Assembly (NCBI RefSeq): GCF_026745355.1
Contig: NC_079209.1
Location: forward strand, 43,328,534-43,392,533
Source of the DNA: Beta vulgaris subsp. vulgaris
Lineage: Eukaryota; Streptophyta; Magnoliopsida; Caryophyllales; Amaranthaceae
DNA length: 64,000 nucleotides
Direction: 5' to 3'
Position 1 is the stretch's first letter; each line of letters begins with the position of its first letter. Made by a program: the position numbers and the translations under genes. Of the stretch, positions 32,001-44,017 are shown piece after piece. The notes under the pieces were generated by a model that worked only from the letters and a program-made list of their open reading frames with translations, ran no database searches and had not been told where the DNA came from.

Positions 32001-33936
32001 ACACTAATTCAATCTTGCCTATCAACTATCCCGTATTATACGTCGCAATCTGCCAAAATCCCTCGAGCCACATGCGATGATATTGACATAAAGGTTCGAA
32101 AGTTTGTATGGGGTGAAACAGAGTGATCGAAGAAGGTCTATCTGGTAGCATGGGAGAACAATGTTACTAAATCCAAGAAAGAAGGTGGATTAGGTTTCCA
32201 TTCTATGAGACAAGCACGCAACCTTTCTCACTAAACTTGGGTGGCAGGTGTTAACTGAGCCTGACACTTTATGGGCGAGAATTCTGCGAAGTAAATATTG
32301 TGCGGGACATTTGCGACATTGATATGTTCAGAGCTAATCTGAATTCATCAAATGCTAGAGGGATTACTGAAAACATTGATATTCTCCGCAATGGTATTGG
32401 CGTGGTTGTTGGTGATGAGGGTGGAACATCTTTTTGGCATCATCGTTGGGCGACGAAGGATCCCCTGTCAGCATACAACACGAGAGAGATTCCAACTCAT
32501 CTTCTTGATACCAAGGTGAAGTCAATGTGGGATAAAAATTGTGGCTGGAAATTTGAGGTGTTTGCTGAATTTCTACCTGCAAATATATGGGCTGAAATTG
32601 CAGCACATGAACTTATTGATGATGAAGATGTTGTAGACTCCTTCTACTGGAACGGAGCTCCCTCGGGTGGGTTTATAATACAATCGGCTATGAATGTGAT
32701 TAGGAGTGGCACCACTCATGATGTAGAGGCATGGAAAGGTTGGAAACTGGTTTGGAGTGTGGCGGTGCCTCAAAGGGTGCGGTTGTTCCTTTGGTTAGCT
32801 AGCCAAGATCGATTGATGGCGAATGCAAATCGATTCCTTAGAAAATTCACCAACGATCCTAGGTGCTTTGTGCGTGGAGTTGTGGAGGAAAATACAAACC
32901 ATATATTACGTGAATGTCCAGTTGCTCGAGTGATTTGGCACAAATTAGGATGGGGTAATAATGTTCTGATGTAGGAATCTAATGTTCCCGAGTGGATTTG
33001 GAAAAATATCAAGACCTCAACTCACTAGTAGTTTGAGGAGTGGCCCACGATTTTTGCTATGACTTTTTGGTGGTTGTGCAGATGGCGTAATGAGCGCTAT
33101 TTTGCAAGAGAGGCTAGTATACCTTTAGATCAGGTAGCTTTCATTTTTGCTCGTGTTGGAGATTATCAAAGAGTTATGCAAGCAGCACATATGAAGAAAA
33201 ACAAGCACCGCGCACATGTGGAAAGACGTATTAGATGGACTTACCCTCGACATGGTTGGGTCAAGTTAAAAACGGATGGTGCCTCGAAAGGAAACCCGAG
33301 CATAGCTGGAGCAGGAGGTGCTATTCGAGGGTGTCGAGGTGAGTTACATGAAACTTTTGCCTTAAATTATGGGGTAAGCTCCTGTACGAGAGCTGAATTG
33401 CTTGGAGTTATGCGTGGTTTGGCAATTGCTTGGAATGGGGGACATCGAAAAGTTCAGCTGATGGTGGATTCAGAGGTGGTAGTTCATCTGCTTGGTAATA
33501 TAACACCATTGAACTCTCCTTTCGTTCACATCATAAAGAAATGTAAGACCCTCTTGAGTAGGGAAGGTTGGGAGGTCACTATTTCACATTGTTATCGAGA
33601 AGTTAATCGCGCGGCGGATTGGCTAGCTAATTATGGAGTTACAAGTTCACAACGTTGATTATTTTTGAGCCGGTCCCTAAGGATCTTCATACCATTTTAT
33701 TGGAGGACTTGAGGCTTGGCTCTTGCTCATGTGGTTCCGGTAGAATCTAGAACTTAGTGTTATTGTTGGTGTGCTATAGTGTCGTAGCTTGGAGTTTGTT
33801 GTTTCTGTTTTTGGAGTCTGTTTTGTCCTGTTATTTTCGTTTGTATTTTGTGTTAGTTCTGCATGATTTTTTAGTTTGGTTATTTTTTATTTTGTTTGTC
33901 TTAGGGTTATATCCCTCTCTTTTCACCCAAAAAAAA
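29064..33936 (+). pseudogene. Decayed LINE: ORF1 tail, endonuclease, RT, zf-RVT, RNase H
   Basis: Domains read in order on the plus strand: an ORF1-like low-complexity tail (29064-29560); an AP-type endonuclease beginning near 29628 (NVQGFLNK, then VLVETHISG and VVGDFN); RT from about 30840 (KPYKAPGPSGFQPLFFQHY, KHFRPIGLCN, RQGDPLSPYLYVICME, catalytic FADDLILF near 31660); zf-RVT near 32770-32960; and an RNase H with KTDGASKGNP, RAELLGV and DSEVV, ending at 33658. An A-run at 33929-33936 marks the 3' end. At least ten stops and frameshifts break it. The RNase H part is still open over about 200 codons (33059-33658). Its 3' part from 33299 is duplicated downstream. Confidence 0.9.
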
Positions 33937-34800
33937 TCATTTTAATCTAATTAGAAATGCATAAGAGAAATAGGAAAGTAGTTATATCTATATGCAAATA
34001 TGTTCAAATTTTTTACACATATTACAATTCAATTTATAGAAGAAAATAAAGATTGAAAGATAGAAAGGAGAAAAAGCAAAAGAGGTGACCCAAGGTATAG
34101 AAGAGAGAAAGAGAACTGAGAAAGAAGAATTTAGTCATGGTTATGCACAGAACCACAATTTTCAAAATTGGAACATCTTGTAAAAGTGAAATTTTCATGT
34201 TCTGTTTATGTTTATGGTTTGGATTTTTGTATATTGCCTTACTACGTTACTTTAATTTCCTTAATTTATAGAAAATTGGGAGTTGAAAACAAAATGCTAA
34301 TTCTAATTGTTGCAGGTTACTTTAATATATTGCTATAGTAGAAGTTTTTTTCCCTTATATACATAATTTTTTTTAAGGAAAACTTCTTATACATCTTCTA
34401 GTTTTAATATGAATAAGATTTGTAGAAGAGTTGGAGTTGAAAACATATCCCTAATTATATATTCAGTTTGTTACTTTAATATGTTGATATAGTAAGTATT
34501 CCTTTCTTATAAGTTACTCATATTTAGAGTTGAAAACATTATAAATGGATCTTGTTTTAAAGTATTTTGTTAAATAATTTCCAATGATACAAAAATTATA
34601 ATTTTTTGAAAAATATTTCAAAAGTTATAATTAATTTACTATACTAATTTCAGTGTAAATGATCTCTATTTGTTCTTAGCCTAAACCCTATATATGTTAG
34701 CAATTTGGAACTCTATTTCTTTTCAAACATAATGACACGACACTTAATAAGCGTGACAAATGATGTTGAATAAGGACGCCAAATGTTGCGACCTCGTGCG
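33299..34800. repeat. 1.5-kb tandem duplication, copy 1
   Basis: It covers the LINE RNase H from mid-domain, the LINE 3' end and about 860 bases of flank. The boundary with copy 2 is at 34800/34801, where GACCTCGTGCG joins AGCATAGCTGG; the two parent ends share only CG. Confidence 0.95.
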
Positions 34801-36303
34801 AGCATAGCTGGAGCAGGAGGTGCTATTCGAGGGTGTCGAGGTGAGTTACATGAAACTTTTGCCTTAAATTATGGGGTAAGCTCCTGTACGAGAGCTGAAT
34901 TGCTTGGAGTTATGCGTGGTTTGGCAATTGCTTGGAATGGGGGACATCGAAAAGTTCAGCTGATGGTGGGATTCAGAGGTGGTAGTTCATCTGCTTGGTA
35001 ATATAACACCATTGAACTCTCCTTTCGTTCACATTATAAAGAAATGTAAGACCCTCTTGAGTAGGGAAGGTTGGGAGGTCACTATTTCACATTGTTATCG
35101 AGAAGTTAATCGCGCGGCGGATTGGCTAGCTAATTATGGAGTTACAAGTTCACAACGTTGATTATTTTTGAGCCGGTCCCTAAGGATCTTCATACCATTT
35201 TATTGGAGGACTTGAGGCTTGGCTCTTGCTCATGTGGTTCCGGTAGAATCTAGAACTTAGTGTTATTGTTGGTGTGCTATAGTGTCGTAGCTTGGAGTTT
35301 GTTGTTTCTGTTTTTGGAGTCTGTTTTGTCCTGTTATTTTCGTTTGTATTTTGTGTTAGTTCTGCATGATTTTTTAGTTTGGTTATTTTTTATTTTGTTT
35401 GTCTTAGGGTTATATCCCTCTCTTTTCACCCAAAAAAAATCATTTTAATCTAATTAGAAATGCATAAGAGAAATAGGAAAGTAGTTATATCTATATGCAA
35501 ATATGTTCAAATTTTTTACACATATTACAATTCAATTTATAGAAGAAAATAAAGATTGAAAGATAGAAAGGAGAAAAAGCAAAAGAGGTGACCCAAGGTA
35601 TAGAAGAGAGAAAGAGAACTGAGAAAGAAGAATTTAGTCATGGTTATGCACAGAACCACAATTTTCAAAATTGGAACATCTTGTAAAAGTGAAATTTTCA
35701 TGTTCTGTTTATGTTTATGGTTTGGATTTTTGTATATTGCCTTACTACGTTACTTTAATTTCCTTAATTTATAGAAAATTGGGAGTTGAAAACAAAATGC
35801 TAATTCTAATTGTTGCAGGTTACTTTAATATATTGCTATAGTAGAAGTTTTTTTCCCTTATATACATAATTTTTTTTAAGGAAAACTTCTTATACATCTT
35901 CTAGTTTTAATATGAATAAGATTTGTAGAAGAGTTGGAGTTGAAAACATATCCCTAATTATATATTCAGTTTGTTACTTTAATATGTTGATATAGTAAGT
36001 ATTCCTTTCTTATAAGTTACTCATATTTAGAGTTGAAAACATTATAAATGGATCTTGTTTTAAAGTATTTTGTTAAATAATTTCCAATGATACAAAAATT
36101 ATAATTTTTTGAAAAATATTTCAAAAGTTATAATTAATTTACTATACTAATTTCAGTGTAAATGATCTCTATTTGTTCTTAGCCTAAACCCTATATATGT
36201 TAGCAATTTGGAACTCTATTTCTTTTCAAACATAATGACACGACACTTAATAAGCGTGACAAATGATGTTGAATAAGGACGCCAAATGTTGCGACCTCGT
36301 GCG
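34801..36303. repeat. 1.5-kb tandem duplication, copy 2
   Basis: Nearly identical to copy 1. By eye I find two differences: one extra G near 34968, which shifts the RNase H frame, and a C-to-T change near 35035. The RNase H fragment here has no start and is a by-product of the duplication. Confidence 0.95.
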
Positions 36304-36333
36304 CTGGCTTTTGGGCTTTGTTTTATATATTAA

Positions 36334-36582
36334 CTAGTTATTAGGCCCGGGCTATGCCCCGGGTAAGAAAAAATTTTATTTATTAATATAACACTTTATG
36401 ATAATAACACTAAATACAACTTAGGTTAAAACTTTAGTATATGTACTTGAGGTCTTGGGATCAAACCATATACTATGCAATTTCTTGATTTTTTTATTGT
36501 ATATGGATTACATGAACTAAAACTCCCTAGAGAGCGCCACGTGGCACAGTTTCTTGTTTTTGCACGCCTTTCAATATATTTA
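36334..36582 (-). mobile_element. Short Helitron B, 5' end missing
   Basis: On the minus strand the 3' end has the hairpin CCCGGGGCATAGCCCGGG, a short spacer and CTAG followed by T, as in Helitron termini. The 5' part keeps AAATATATTGAAAGGCGTGC and a CACGTGGC word but lacks the first seven bases, exactly where the next Helitron begins. Confidence 0.75.
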
Positions 36583-37097
36583 CTAGTTATTAGGCCCGGG
36601 CTATGCCCCGGGTAAGAAAAAATTTCATTTATTAATATAATATTTTATGATAATAACAATAAATACAACTTAGTCTAGTGGTTAAGACTTTAGTATATGT
36701 ACTTGAGGTTTCGGGAACAAACCCTATACTACGCAATTTCTAAAAATTGTTATTTTACATAGAACACTGCTCTTCAAATGGTATCATGCATACATAACTA
36801 ATTTTAATGAACATGCAAATTTATTTATTTTTAAGGATGCAAGGGATATGTACAACACATATTTGTAATTTTGTGGAAAGATGAATCACTAAGAGATGTT
36901 AGATGAGATGGTGAGTCTTTGAAAACTCTTACATAAGGTTAGGGGTTCGAGCCCAGGCTTCAACATATTTATTTTTTAAATAATGACCACTTGACTTTGT
37001 TGGTTAACAGACACGTGACAAAATTCTGGTGGCAGGAGGAGGGTGCCACGTGGCGCATCGACGTTGTTACGCACGCCTTTTAATATATTTGTATAGA
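36583..37097 (-). mobile_element. Non-autonomous Helitron A
   Basis: On the minus strand it starts A|TCTATACAAATATATT and ends with the same GC-rich hairpin and CTAG|T as Helitron B. At 515 bases it has no coding capacity. It sits head-to-tail against Helitron B. Confidence 0.82.
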
Positions 37098-37129
37098 TAT
37101 AGATTATATTATATAATAGTATTTGGGAC

Positions 37130-37640
37130 TTGAGTTAATGCATGTTCTCTTTGTAAAGAAGATGTGACTTTTGAAATTTTTACATACTCTATTTGAACGT
37201 ATTTTTGGTCTAGCATACAACAACAAAAGTTATAATGTAATAACTTTGGATATTTTATATTTAACATGAATAGACTTTGTAGAAAAACCCTAATTCTAAT
37301 TGTAGTTTATTACTCTAATACGTTAGTATAGTCAATATTTTTAATACATTACATTAATATAAATTGTTAATATAGTATAAATGGATCTTATTTTAAAGTT
37401 TTTAAACACTTATAATTTCTGAACTATATATTACAAGTTATAGTCAATTTACTATACTTAAGTTTTTTTTTGTATTATGAACTCAACTGCATTTCTTCTT
37501 TATCCTAAACTATTTACACATATTTTTATTACTTTATAACTCTATTTAATTTTAAAAAAAGACATGACAGCTAATAAGCGCGACAAATGGTGTCCAATGA
37601 GGATGCCAAATGTCGCGACCTCGTGAGTTGGCTTTGGAAT
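37130..37640. repeat. Diverged copy of the 34380-34800 flank
   Basis: The stretch shares order and wording with the flank inside the 1.5-kb duplication, including AATGGATCTTRTTTTAAAGT, AATAAGCG and GCGACCTCGTG followed by TTGGCTTT-like sequence. It is much more diverged than the two tandem copies, so the flank belongs to an older dispersed family. Confidence 0.7.
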
Positions 37641-40600
37641 CTACATTATATATTAGTTATATGATATGATATGATATTTAGATTTAGGTTACGCAAAAAA
37701 TTACTTTTCATATGATCTTGCAGCATATAAGGCTAATAGGGAAAAATTGAATAGTTGATCTTGTAAGAGACCGCCTACTTTTAATTTAAAATTAGGCGAC
37801 GATCTAAGCCCAATAGTAAGAAGAGAATAGACCTTCATGCAGAATATATTGACTAGTTTAATATATTTAGTGACCAATTTAATACACATAATTCTCACAT
37901 ATTTTTAATCTATTTAGTGACTAGTTTAATCCGTTTAGCGACTTGTTTAATCAATTCTTTAAAACTGCCGATTTAGTTTAAAAAATTGTTCGTTGTAGTT
38001 GGAGATTCAAAGGGAAACATAGAAAGGAGAAGAGAAATAACGACTAAGTCGCTACAAAATGTTTAGGAATATTATTGGCTAGAAACTTAGAATGAGATGA
38101 ATGAATTTGTTAGAAAAATATAATTTTATATTAAAATTGGACTGTTGTAGACACCAAATTTCGAACCCTTCTACGGATAGAACCCTTTTTTCGGATAAAT
38201 AAAAGTTTTGAAAGATAAAAATAACAAAATCATCATGCATCGTGGAGCGCGTGCCCCGGAGCGCGAGTTTCAATCCATCACACGATTTTTTTCGTTTTTT
38301 TTTTTTTGCGTATTAATCATACAATTTCGGCTTAGAAGTATAATTTTCGTGAGTCATAGTCAACAACTATAACCACCGTTTTAATAAAATGATTCATAAT
38401 ATAATTATGCGTCTTTATTAATTTAACGAGTTTTCGTTAATTGTCTTAAGTTAGTCTTTCAGAAAAATGAAAAAAAAACGAGTCGCGATTAGGCGTCAGG
38501 ATTTTAGTCGTATCCCAAAACCGACATTTAATCAGTTTTCTTGATGGTCAAGTCATTGTTCATTGGATAAAGAATAAGAATATATTCTTTATCCACTAAA
38601 CGCATCCTTTATCCATTAGTTAGAGAATAAGAATCATGGATGTGAGAATAAGAATATTTGTGTTTCCAAAGAGATTTGATGATGTCATTAGGGTGAGGTC
38701 ATTAGAATGATGTTATTAAAGTGATTAAGGATGAAGAAAATCAGATTTTTTGGATCAAAAATCTGATTTTCTCCCTCTTTGAGACCCTAGTTCACCTCCC
38801 TCATTTCTCTATAAATACCCTCCAAAATTCACTTCAAAACCAAGTGGAAAAGAGTTAAACTTAAAGTCACTAGTTCTCTCATCTCCTCCACTACTCTTCT
38901 CCTCCTTAATCGTTCCATCCAAGTAAAAGTCTTAATTAGTAAGTAAAAGAAGTTCATCAAAAGGAAAAAAACACAAAAAGAGTTGAAGTTAACAATTAAG
39001 AAGATTCAAAAACTCACTTAGAAATTAAAAAAAATCACAAAGAAAAAAGATAGAAAAAATTGCAAAAAGGGAAGTGCATCATTGAGCTAGCAAAAGTTCT
39101 TGTTATTTTTATTATCTTCTTAATCGTCTACTAACTCTTTCCTTGTTTTCTTCTTATCATTTTTTAATCTTTGGAGTGATTTGGGTATGTGAAAGTCCTA
39201 ATAGGTTCCCAACCTTAAATCACCCCACCTAGAATAGTCATCTCTAATGGGGTGACTCTTAGGAAACAATGTGATATGTGATTTTACTTAATCAAGTTGT
39301 TATTCATCACAAAAAATGATTTCATAAAAAAATTCAAGATAGTTGTGCATAAACATCTCCGTAAAAAATGAAAATGTGATGCTGTAACTATAATCAGTTT
39401 TAATTTCGTACTTCATTCCATTTTTCGTCTGTATTATCAGAATATTTTGTAGGATTTAATTTTTTTTCCTATTAATTGCAAGATGTTTCCAGCAACTGGC
39501 TCTGGAATTTATAAAAACCAAATTTTGTGTAAATAATTAAAAATCATACAATTTTGTTGTGCAAAACTAATTTTGTCCAGTACCACCAAAGCTTGTTCTG
39601 TCAATAAAGTTGGAAATAAATCATTTAGATAAAACTAAAAACATAAAGTTTGAATAAAACAACAGTATCGTTTCAAAAATATAAAAATCATGCTCATATG
39701 AATTTTATACAATTTTACATCATTTTTACAAAAATATTCATGTAAATCACTAAATTCCATAAAACCGATTTTCTCTTCAGTTAATAAAATAAATAAAAAT
39801 GGTCTTAAAAGTGTCCAATTAAAGCGAAATTTTTTAGTCAAGTTCCTCAAAGTGTCGATAATGTTCATACCAAATTTCACTTCAAACTAAGTTCAATAAG
39901 TTCGATCTCAAAGAACAAGTTGAATAAAGGTCCTGTTTTGACCAGTTTGAGTATAAAATTCTTTATAATTCAAGTAGTCACTAAAAATTTATGAAATTTT
40001 GACACAACATAAAGAACTAACTGATCTATCCATAGATGTATCATATGTTCATTTTAACACTTTGTACACAAAGTTATGGTTTTTGTAAATCAGTACAAGA
40101 ATAAAAAAGCAATCTGGAAAATGAAATAAAGTGACTAACTCAACTTTCATAAAAAATGTTTTCTTTTCATACGAAAATGTGAATAAAAAATCATGAAATC
40201 CTTAAATTTATCTTAGAATGACTCATTTTATCATGTAAATAAAAATCAATAAAAATTGTCATAAAAAATCAAAATCAAAGAGGTTAATTAATCTTTAATT
40301 TTCCCAAGTATATAAACAAACATGAATTTCAAAGCTCATTCAAAGAGGTGAAGATCAAGGAGCATCATTGTGAAGATCAAGATTGAAGATTTGTATAGAT
40401 CATAGTTTTTGTACAGATTGTTATAATAATAGTTTCTTTGTAAATAGTTATTATTGCATCACTCAATTTATAAAAAAAACATGGAGATGTTTATGCATAA
40501 TTTTCATAAATAATTCCACGACTCTTTTTAATAAAATGAGCAACCAATGTTACAAATATTGCATGTTGGGCCGATATATATCGTAGTATATGAATCGAAT

Positions 40601-40930
40601 GACCCAATCTCAATTAAGAAGAAAAATTGCAAATCTAACTAAGTTAAATTGTATGATGATCCATCTTCCATTTTAAAAATGTGTTCTCCATATTCAAATG
40701 GATTAATCATATAATTTGACATAATTAGATTGGTAATTATGATCTTTGAATTGATTTTAGGCCGTTTCACGTGTCTCACTTTAAATGGCTAAATTTCAAT
40801 TAGCGAAACACAAATTTCCAAATTCAATCTCAAATTGATCATTTTTCTCCAAATGACTTAATAATCTTCAATGAAGATTATTTCTCAAACGCCTTCAATT
40901 AGGAAGCAAACCTTCTAAGACCGCTCGAAA
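37641..40930. other. AT-rich stretch with an LTR-like start
   Basis: No gene is supported. TGTTGTAGACACCAAATTTCG-like sequence begins near 38144 and is similar to the way some plant LTRs start. A TATA-like CTATAAATACC lies near 38810, after an inverted pair AAAATCAGATTTTTTGG and its complement (about 38739-38773). No second LTR or coding domain was found, so this is a possible decayed LTR only. Confidence 0.35.
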
Positions 40931-40939
40931 ATCATAACG

Positions 40940-41680
40940 TGATCACTATTAAGGTGGTTATTTCAATTCCTGATTAATCGCTAATTAGAGCGGTCGACGC
41001 AAACTTCTTTTAATCACTAATTAGAGTGATTACTTTAAACCCTAATAATCGTCAATTAGGACGATTATTCTTTTCATTTAATCATTAATTAGAGTGATTA
41101 TCTTAAACCCTAATAATCGTTAATTAAGACTACTATTCTTCTCATTTAATCACTAATTAGAGTGATTATCTTAAACCCTAATAATCGTTAATTAAAACGA
41201 TTATTCTTCTCATTTAATCACTAATTAGAGTGCTTATCTTAAACCCTAATAATCGTTAATTAAGACGATTATTCTTCACTAATTAGAGTGATTATTTCAA
41301 TCTCTAATCATCATTAATTAGGACGATTATTTTCCTCATTTAACCACTAATTAGGGTGATTATCTTAAAACTTGGTTAACCACCAATTAGGGTGATTAGC
41401 TTAATCTTTCATTATATTTAATCACTAATTAGAATGATTATCTTAAACCTCAATAATCATCAATTAGGGTGATTATTTCCTAACTTTCATTGTTAATCAC
41501 TAATCAAGGTGATTATCTTTCCTTGAATAATCAGTAATTAGAGTGATTACTTATTTCCTTCCTTATTAATCACTAATTACAGTGATTATTTTAATCCTTC
41601 ATATTTGATCACTAATTAAGGTGATTATCTTAATCTGATTTCAATCACTAATTGGAGTGATTACCTCATTTTAAATAGAT
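40940..41680. repeat. Array of about 20 imperfect palindromes
   Basis: Units alternate between AATCACTAATTAGAGTGATT and AATAATCGTTAATTAAGACG types, each an imperfect palindrome around TAATTA, spaced by about 33 bases. Two units make a 68-base higher-order repeat that is clearest at 41000-41280. Toward the right the units diverge. Confidence 0.92.
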
Positions 41681-42180
41681 TTATTTAATTCTAAAAGTGA
41701 GTTATTCATAATCTATTCCCCTCTCTTCTTCCCCTAGTGGAATTGGCCATTTAGGGCGAGACATATGCTCGAACTACGACGGTTTTGATCCATGAGTGGA
41801 TTCCAATCCCGCAATGATTGGTACGTAGTGCAACGTCAGTGCTCAAACCTATCATGTACAAATGATATATTGGTCCTAAATAAAAATAGTTAATGTGTAT
41901 ATGTACAAATTATCTGATTTTCTTTTTTTTTTTTAACAGCCATGATTACTTTAAAATGGAAAATAACACATTTAGTAAGAGCCCGTTCTTTAGAACGGAA
42001 GAGGAGACGAGTTCCAGACGTTTGCACCTCTTAACCTATACCCCGAACCCTATCTCATGGTATGAAAGACCAATTTTCAAAAAAGCCTTATTCATATGAA
42101 TGAAGTCATCATCGTTTTAAATGATTTTTCTTGAAATTGATTTAAAACGATTTATTAAATAAATCTGTCCCTATTCAAAT

Positions 42181-42779
42181 GTTAATAGGCATGGCCGGTG
42201 AATGGGCTGTGCAAACAGACCCATTGCACAGGCCCCCAAGTCAATAGGGCCCCCAAATCAGTTTATAATTATGTTGTTGTGATAGAATAACAAAGGTTTA
42301 TGTTGTAGCACATTGGTACTACCTTATAATAATTCATTGTTTTTGTATTTAGTCAAGGGTTCAAATCCTACGAGGTAGCTTTTGAGCCCCTTTTTTTTCC
42401 CTCTTTTATTTATATACAATCAAACTAATAAAAGCAAGTATGCTTTTCTCAAAAAAAAAAAAAAAAAAAAATCAAGTACCATTTTCGTGGAAAATTACCA
42501 ACTCTTGAAATTTATCTTTTTTTTTTTTGTACCAAATTAACTCTTAATGCTTTTCATTTTTTACATTCAAGTTTTAAATAATGATAGAGATTTCTCGTTC
42601 TTAGGTAGTATTAGTTTATTCTCAACTATGAATTTTGTCGTTTGAAATAACAAATATGACATTATATGCTTCGTATGTATTTTCACATATGTCGTAGTTA
42701 TATATTCTAAAAATTTGGGGGCCTAAATTTAAAATTAACACAGGGCCCCTGAATTGTTTAAGACGGCCCTGTTAATAGG
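42181..42779. mobile_element. MULE-like element with 9-bp target duplication
   Basis: GTTAATAGG flanks the body on both sides (42181-42189 and 42771-42779). The ends CATGGCCGG and CGGCCCT are short imperfect inverted repeats. The interior holds a GGCCCCCAA-type segment near each end, an A-run near 42450 and a T-run near 42515. No coding potential. Confidence 0.75.
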
Positions 42780-42933
42780 GTGGTGAATTCCAAGTTTTGT
42801 AAAACTCAAAGTCCAATAAGAGACTTTCATGAAATTAAGACCGTTAATTAAGACCGTCAAAAATTGAATACCACAATAGTCTATTTTAATAATTTGTAAA
42901 AATTGAAAGATAATTTCTTAAGAGTCCGTGAGA

Positions 42934-43512
42934 CTTGAGAATAGAGATGTAAATGGATCGGGTTCGGGGCGGGTGGAGCATCACCCGCATCCATCACCCG
43001 CTACCATCCGCACCACCCGATCCATCCATCACCCGGAAAAATCACCACCCGAATCCATCCATCCATTTACTTTCGGGTGAACGGATGGATCGGGTTATAA
43101 TCGGGAGAAATTACCTCAAAATAATGCTAACCATAAAATTTCAGAAAAATAAAGTTTCAACCGATAAAACCATAGATCCACAACCACAATTCAAATTAAG
43201 TTCAAAATCACAGTAATTTGCATATAAAAATTAGGAAAATTAGGTTGGGCATTGGGCTTTTAGATTTGGACATTTAGTTGGGCCTTGAGGATTGGACCTA
43301 AAAAATGTTTTTTTAAAATAAACGGGTGATGGGTCGGATTAACGGGTCGGGTGATGGATGAAAATTGTCCACCCGAATCCGATCCATTACCTGCATCCGT
43401 TAATCCATCACCCGTCCACCATCCGTTTACACCGGGTTTTTCACCCGTCCATTAGGACGGATGGACCGGGTGACCGGGTGGTCCACTGGATATTGCCATC
43501 TCTATTTGAGAA
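42934..43512. mobile_element. hAT-type MITE upstream of the helicase gene
   Basis: The body 42942-43504 starts TAGAGATGTAAATGG and ends CATCTCTA. It is flanked by CTTGAGAA and TTTGAGAA, an 8-bp target duplication with one mismatch. The interior is rich in CACCCGATCC and CGGGTGA words that can fold on each other. Its right end lies about 510 bases before the helicase start codon. Confidence 0.8.
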
Positions 43513-44017
43513 GGGTATCGTAGATGCTCTTCTAGTTTGAAAGAACAGAAACACCGTCATTTAGGCATTTGTTCTTCCTCAGACACGCTCTAGTGCTTTA
43601 CTCTACTCTCTTCTCTCTCGGCGGCGACTGGTCTCCGCCTCTTGAATTTCGATCTTCATCTGCTGAGTGGTGACGTTCTTCGACTTTACGTCGTTCTTCT
43701 TTGCTGTATAAGCATAATACGAAGCCATTTTCCCCAACACGAAAATTCAAAGGAAATAATTCTGCTCAAATTAAACTTTTTTCCAACCCATCCGAATTCA
43801 GAGGTTGGTATAAAGTATTAACTGACAAAAAGAGTTATTTTAGGTAAATTAATAGTTGTATTACTTTGTTTAATTGCTTAAAACTCCCTCACACACACAC
43901 TCTCTTGGTGCGGCGCCTTAACTTTGTACATAAAAACAAAGATTTTTACAAATTTTGTGAGTTTTTATTTGATGTAGATATCTTATTTTTGGTACGTCGT
44001 GTTTGCAGTTAGTAGCA

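Noticed and set aside
33757..33945. 62-codon hydrophobic frame after the LINE RNase H, repeated at 35260
   Set aside because: It is in the LINE 3' untranslated region, T-rich, and appears twice only because of the tandem duplication.
40940..41680. Regularly spaced palindromes as a CRISPR array
   Set aside because: The spacers are themselves similar and the context is plant nuclear DNA; no cas-like genes are present.
42244..42470. SINE inside the MULE-like element (B-box-like GGTTCAAATCC and an A-run)
   Set aside because: The A- to B-box distance is long and no internal target duplication was found, so the motif may be chance.
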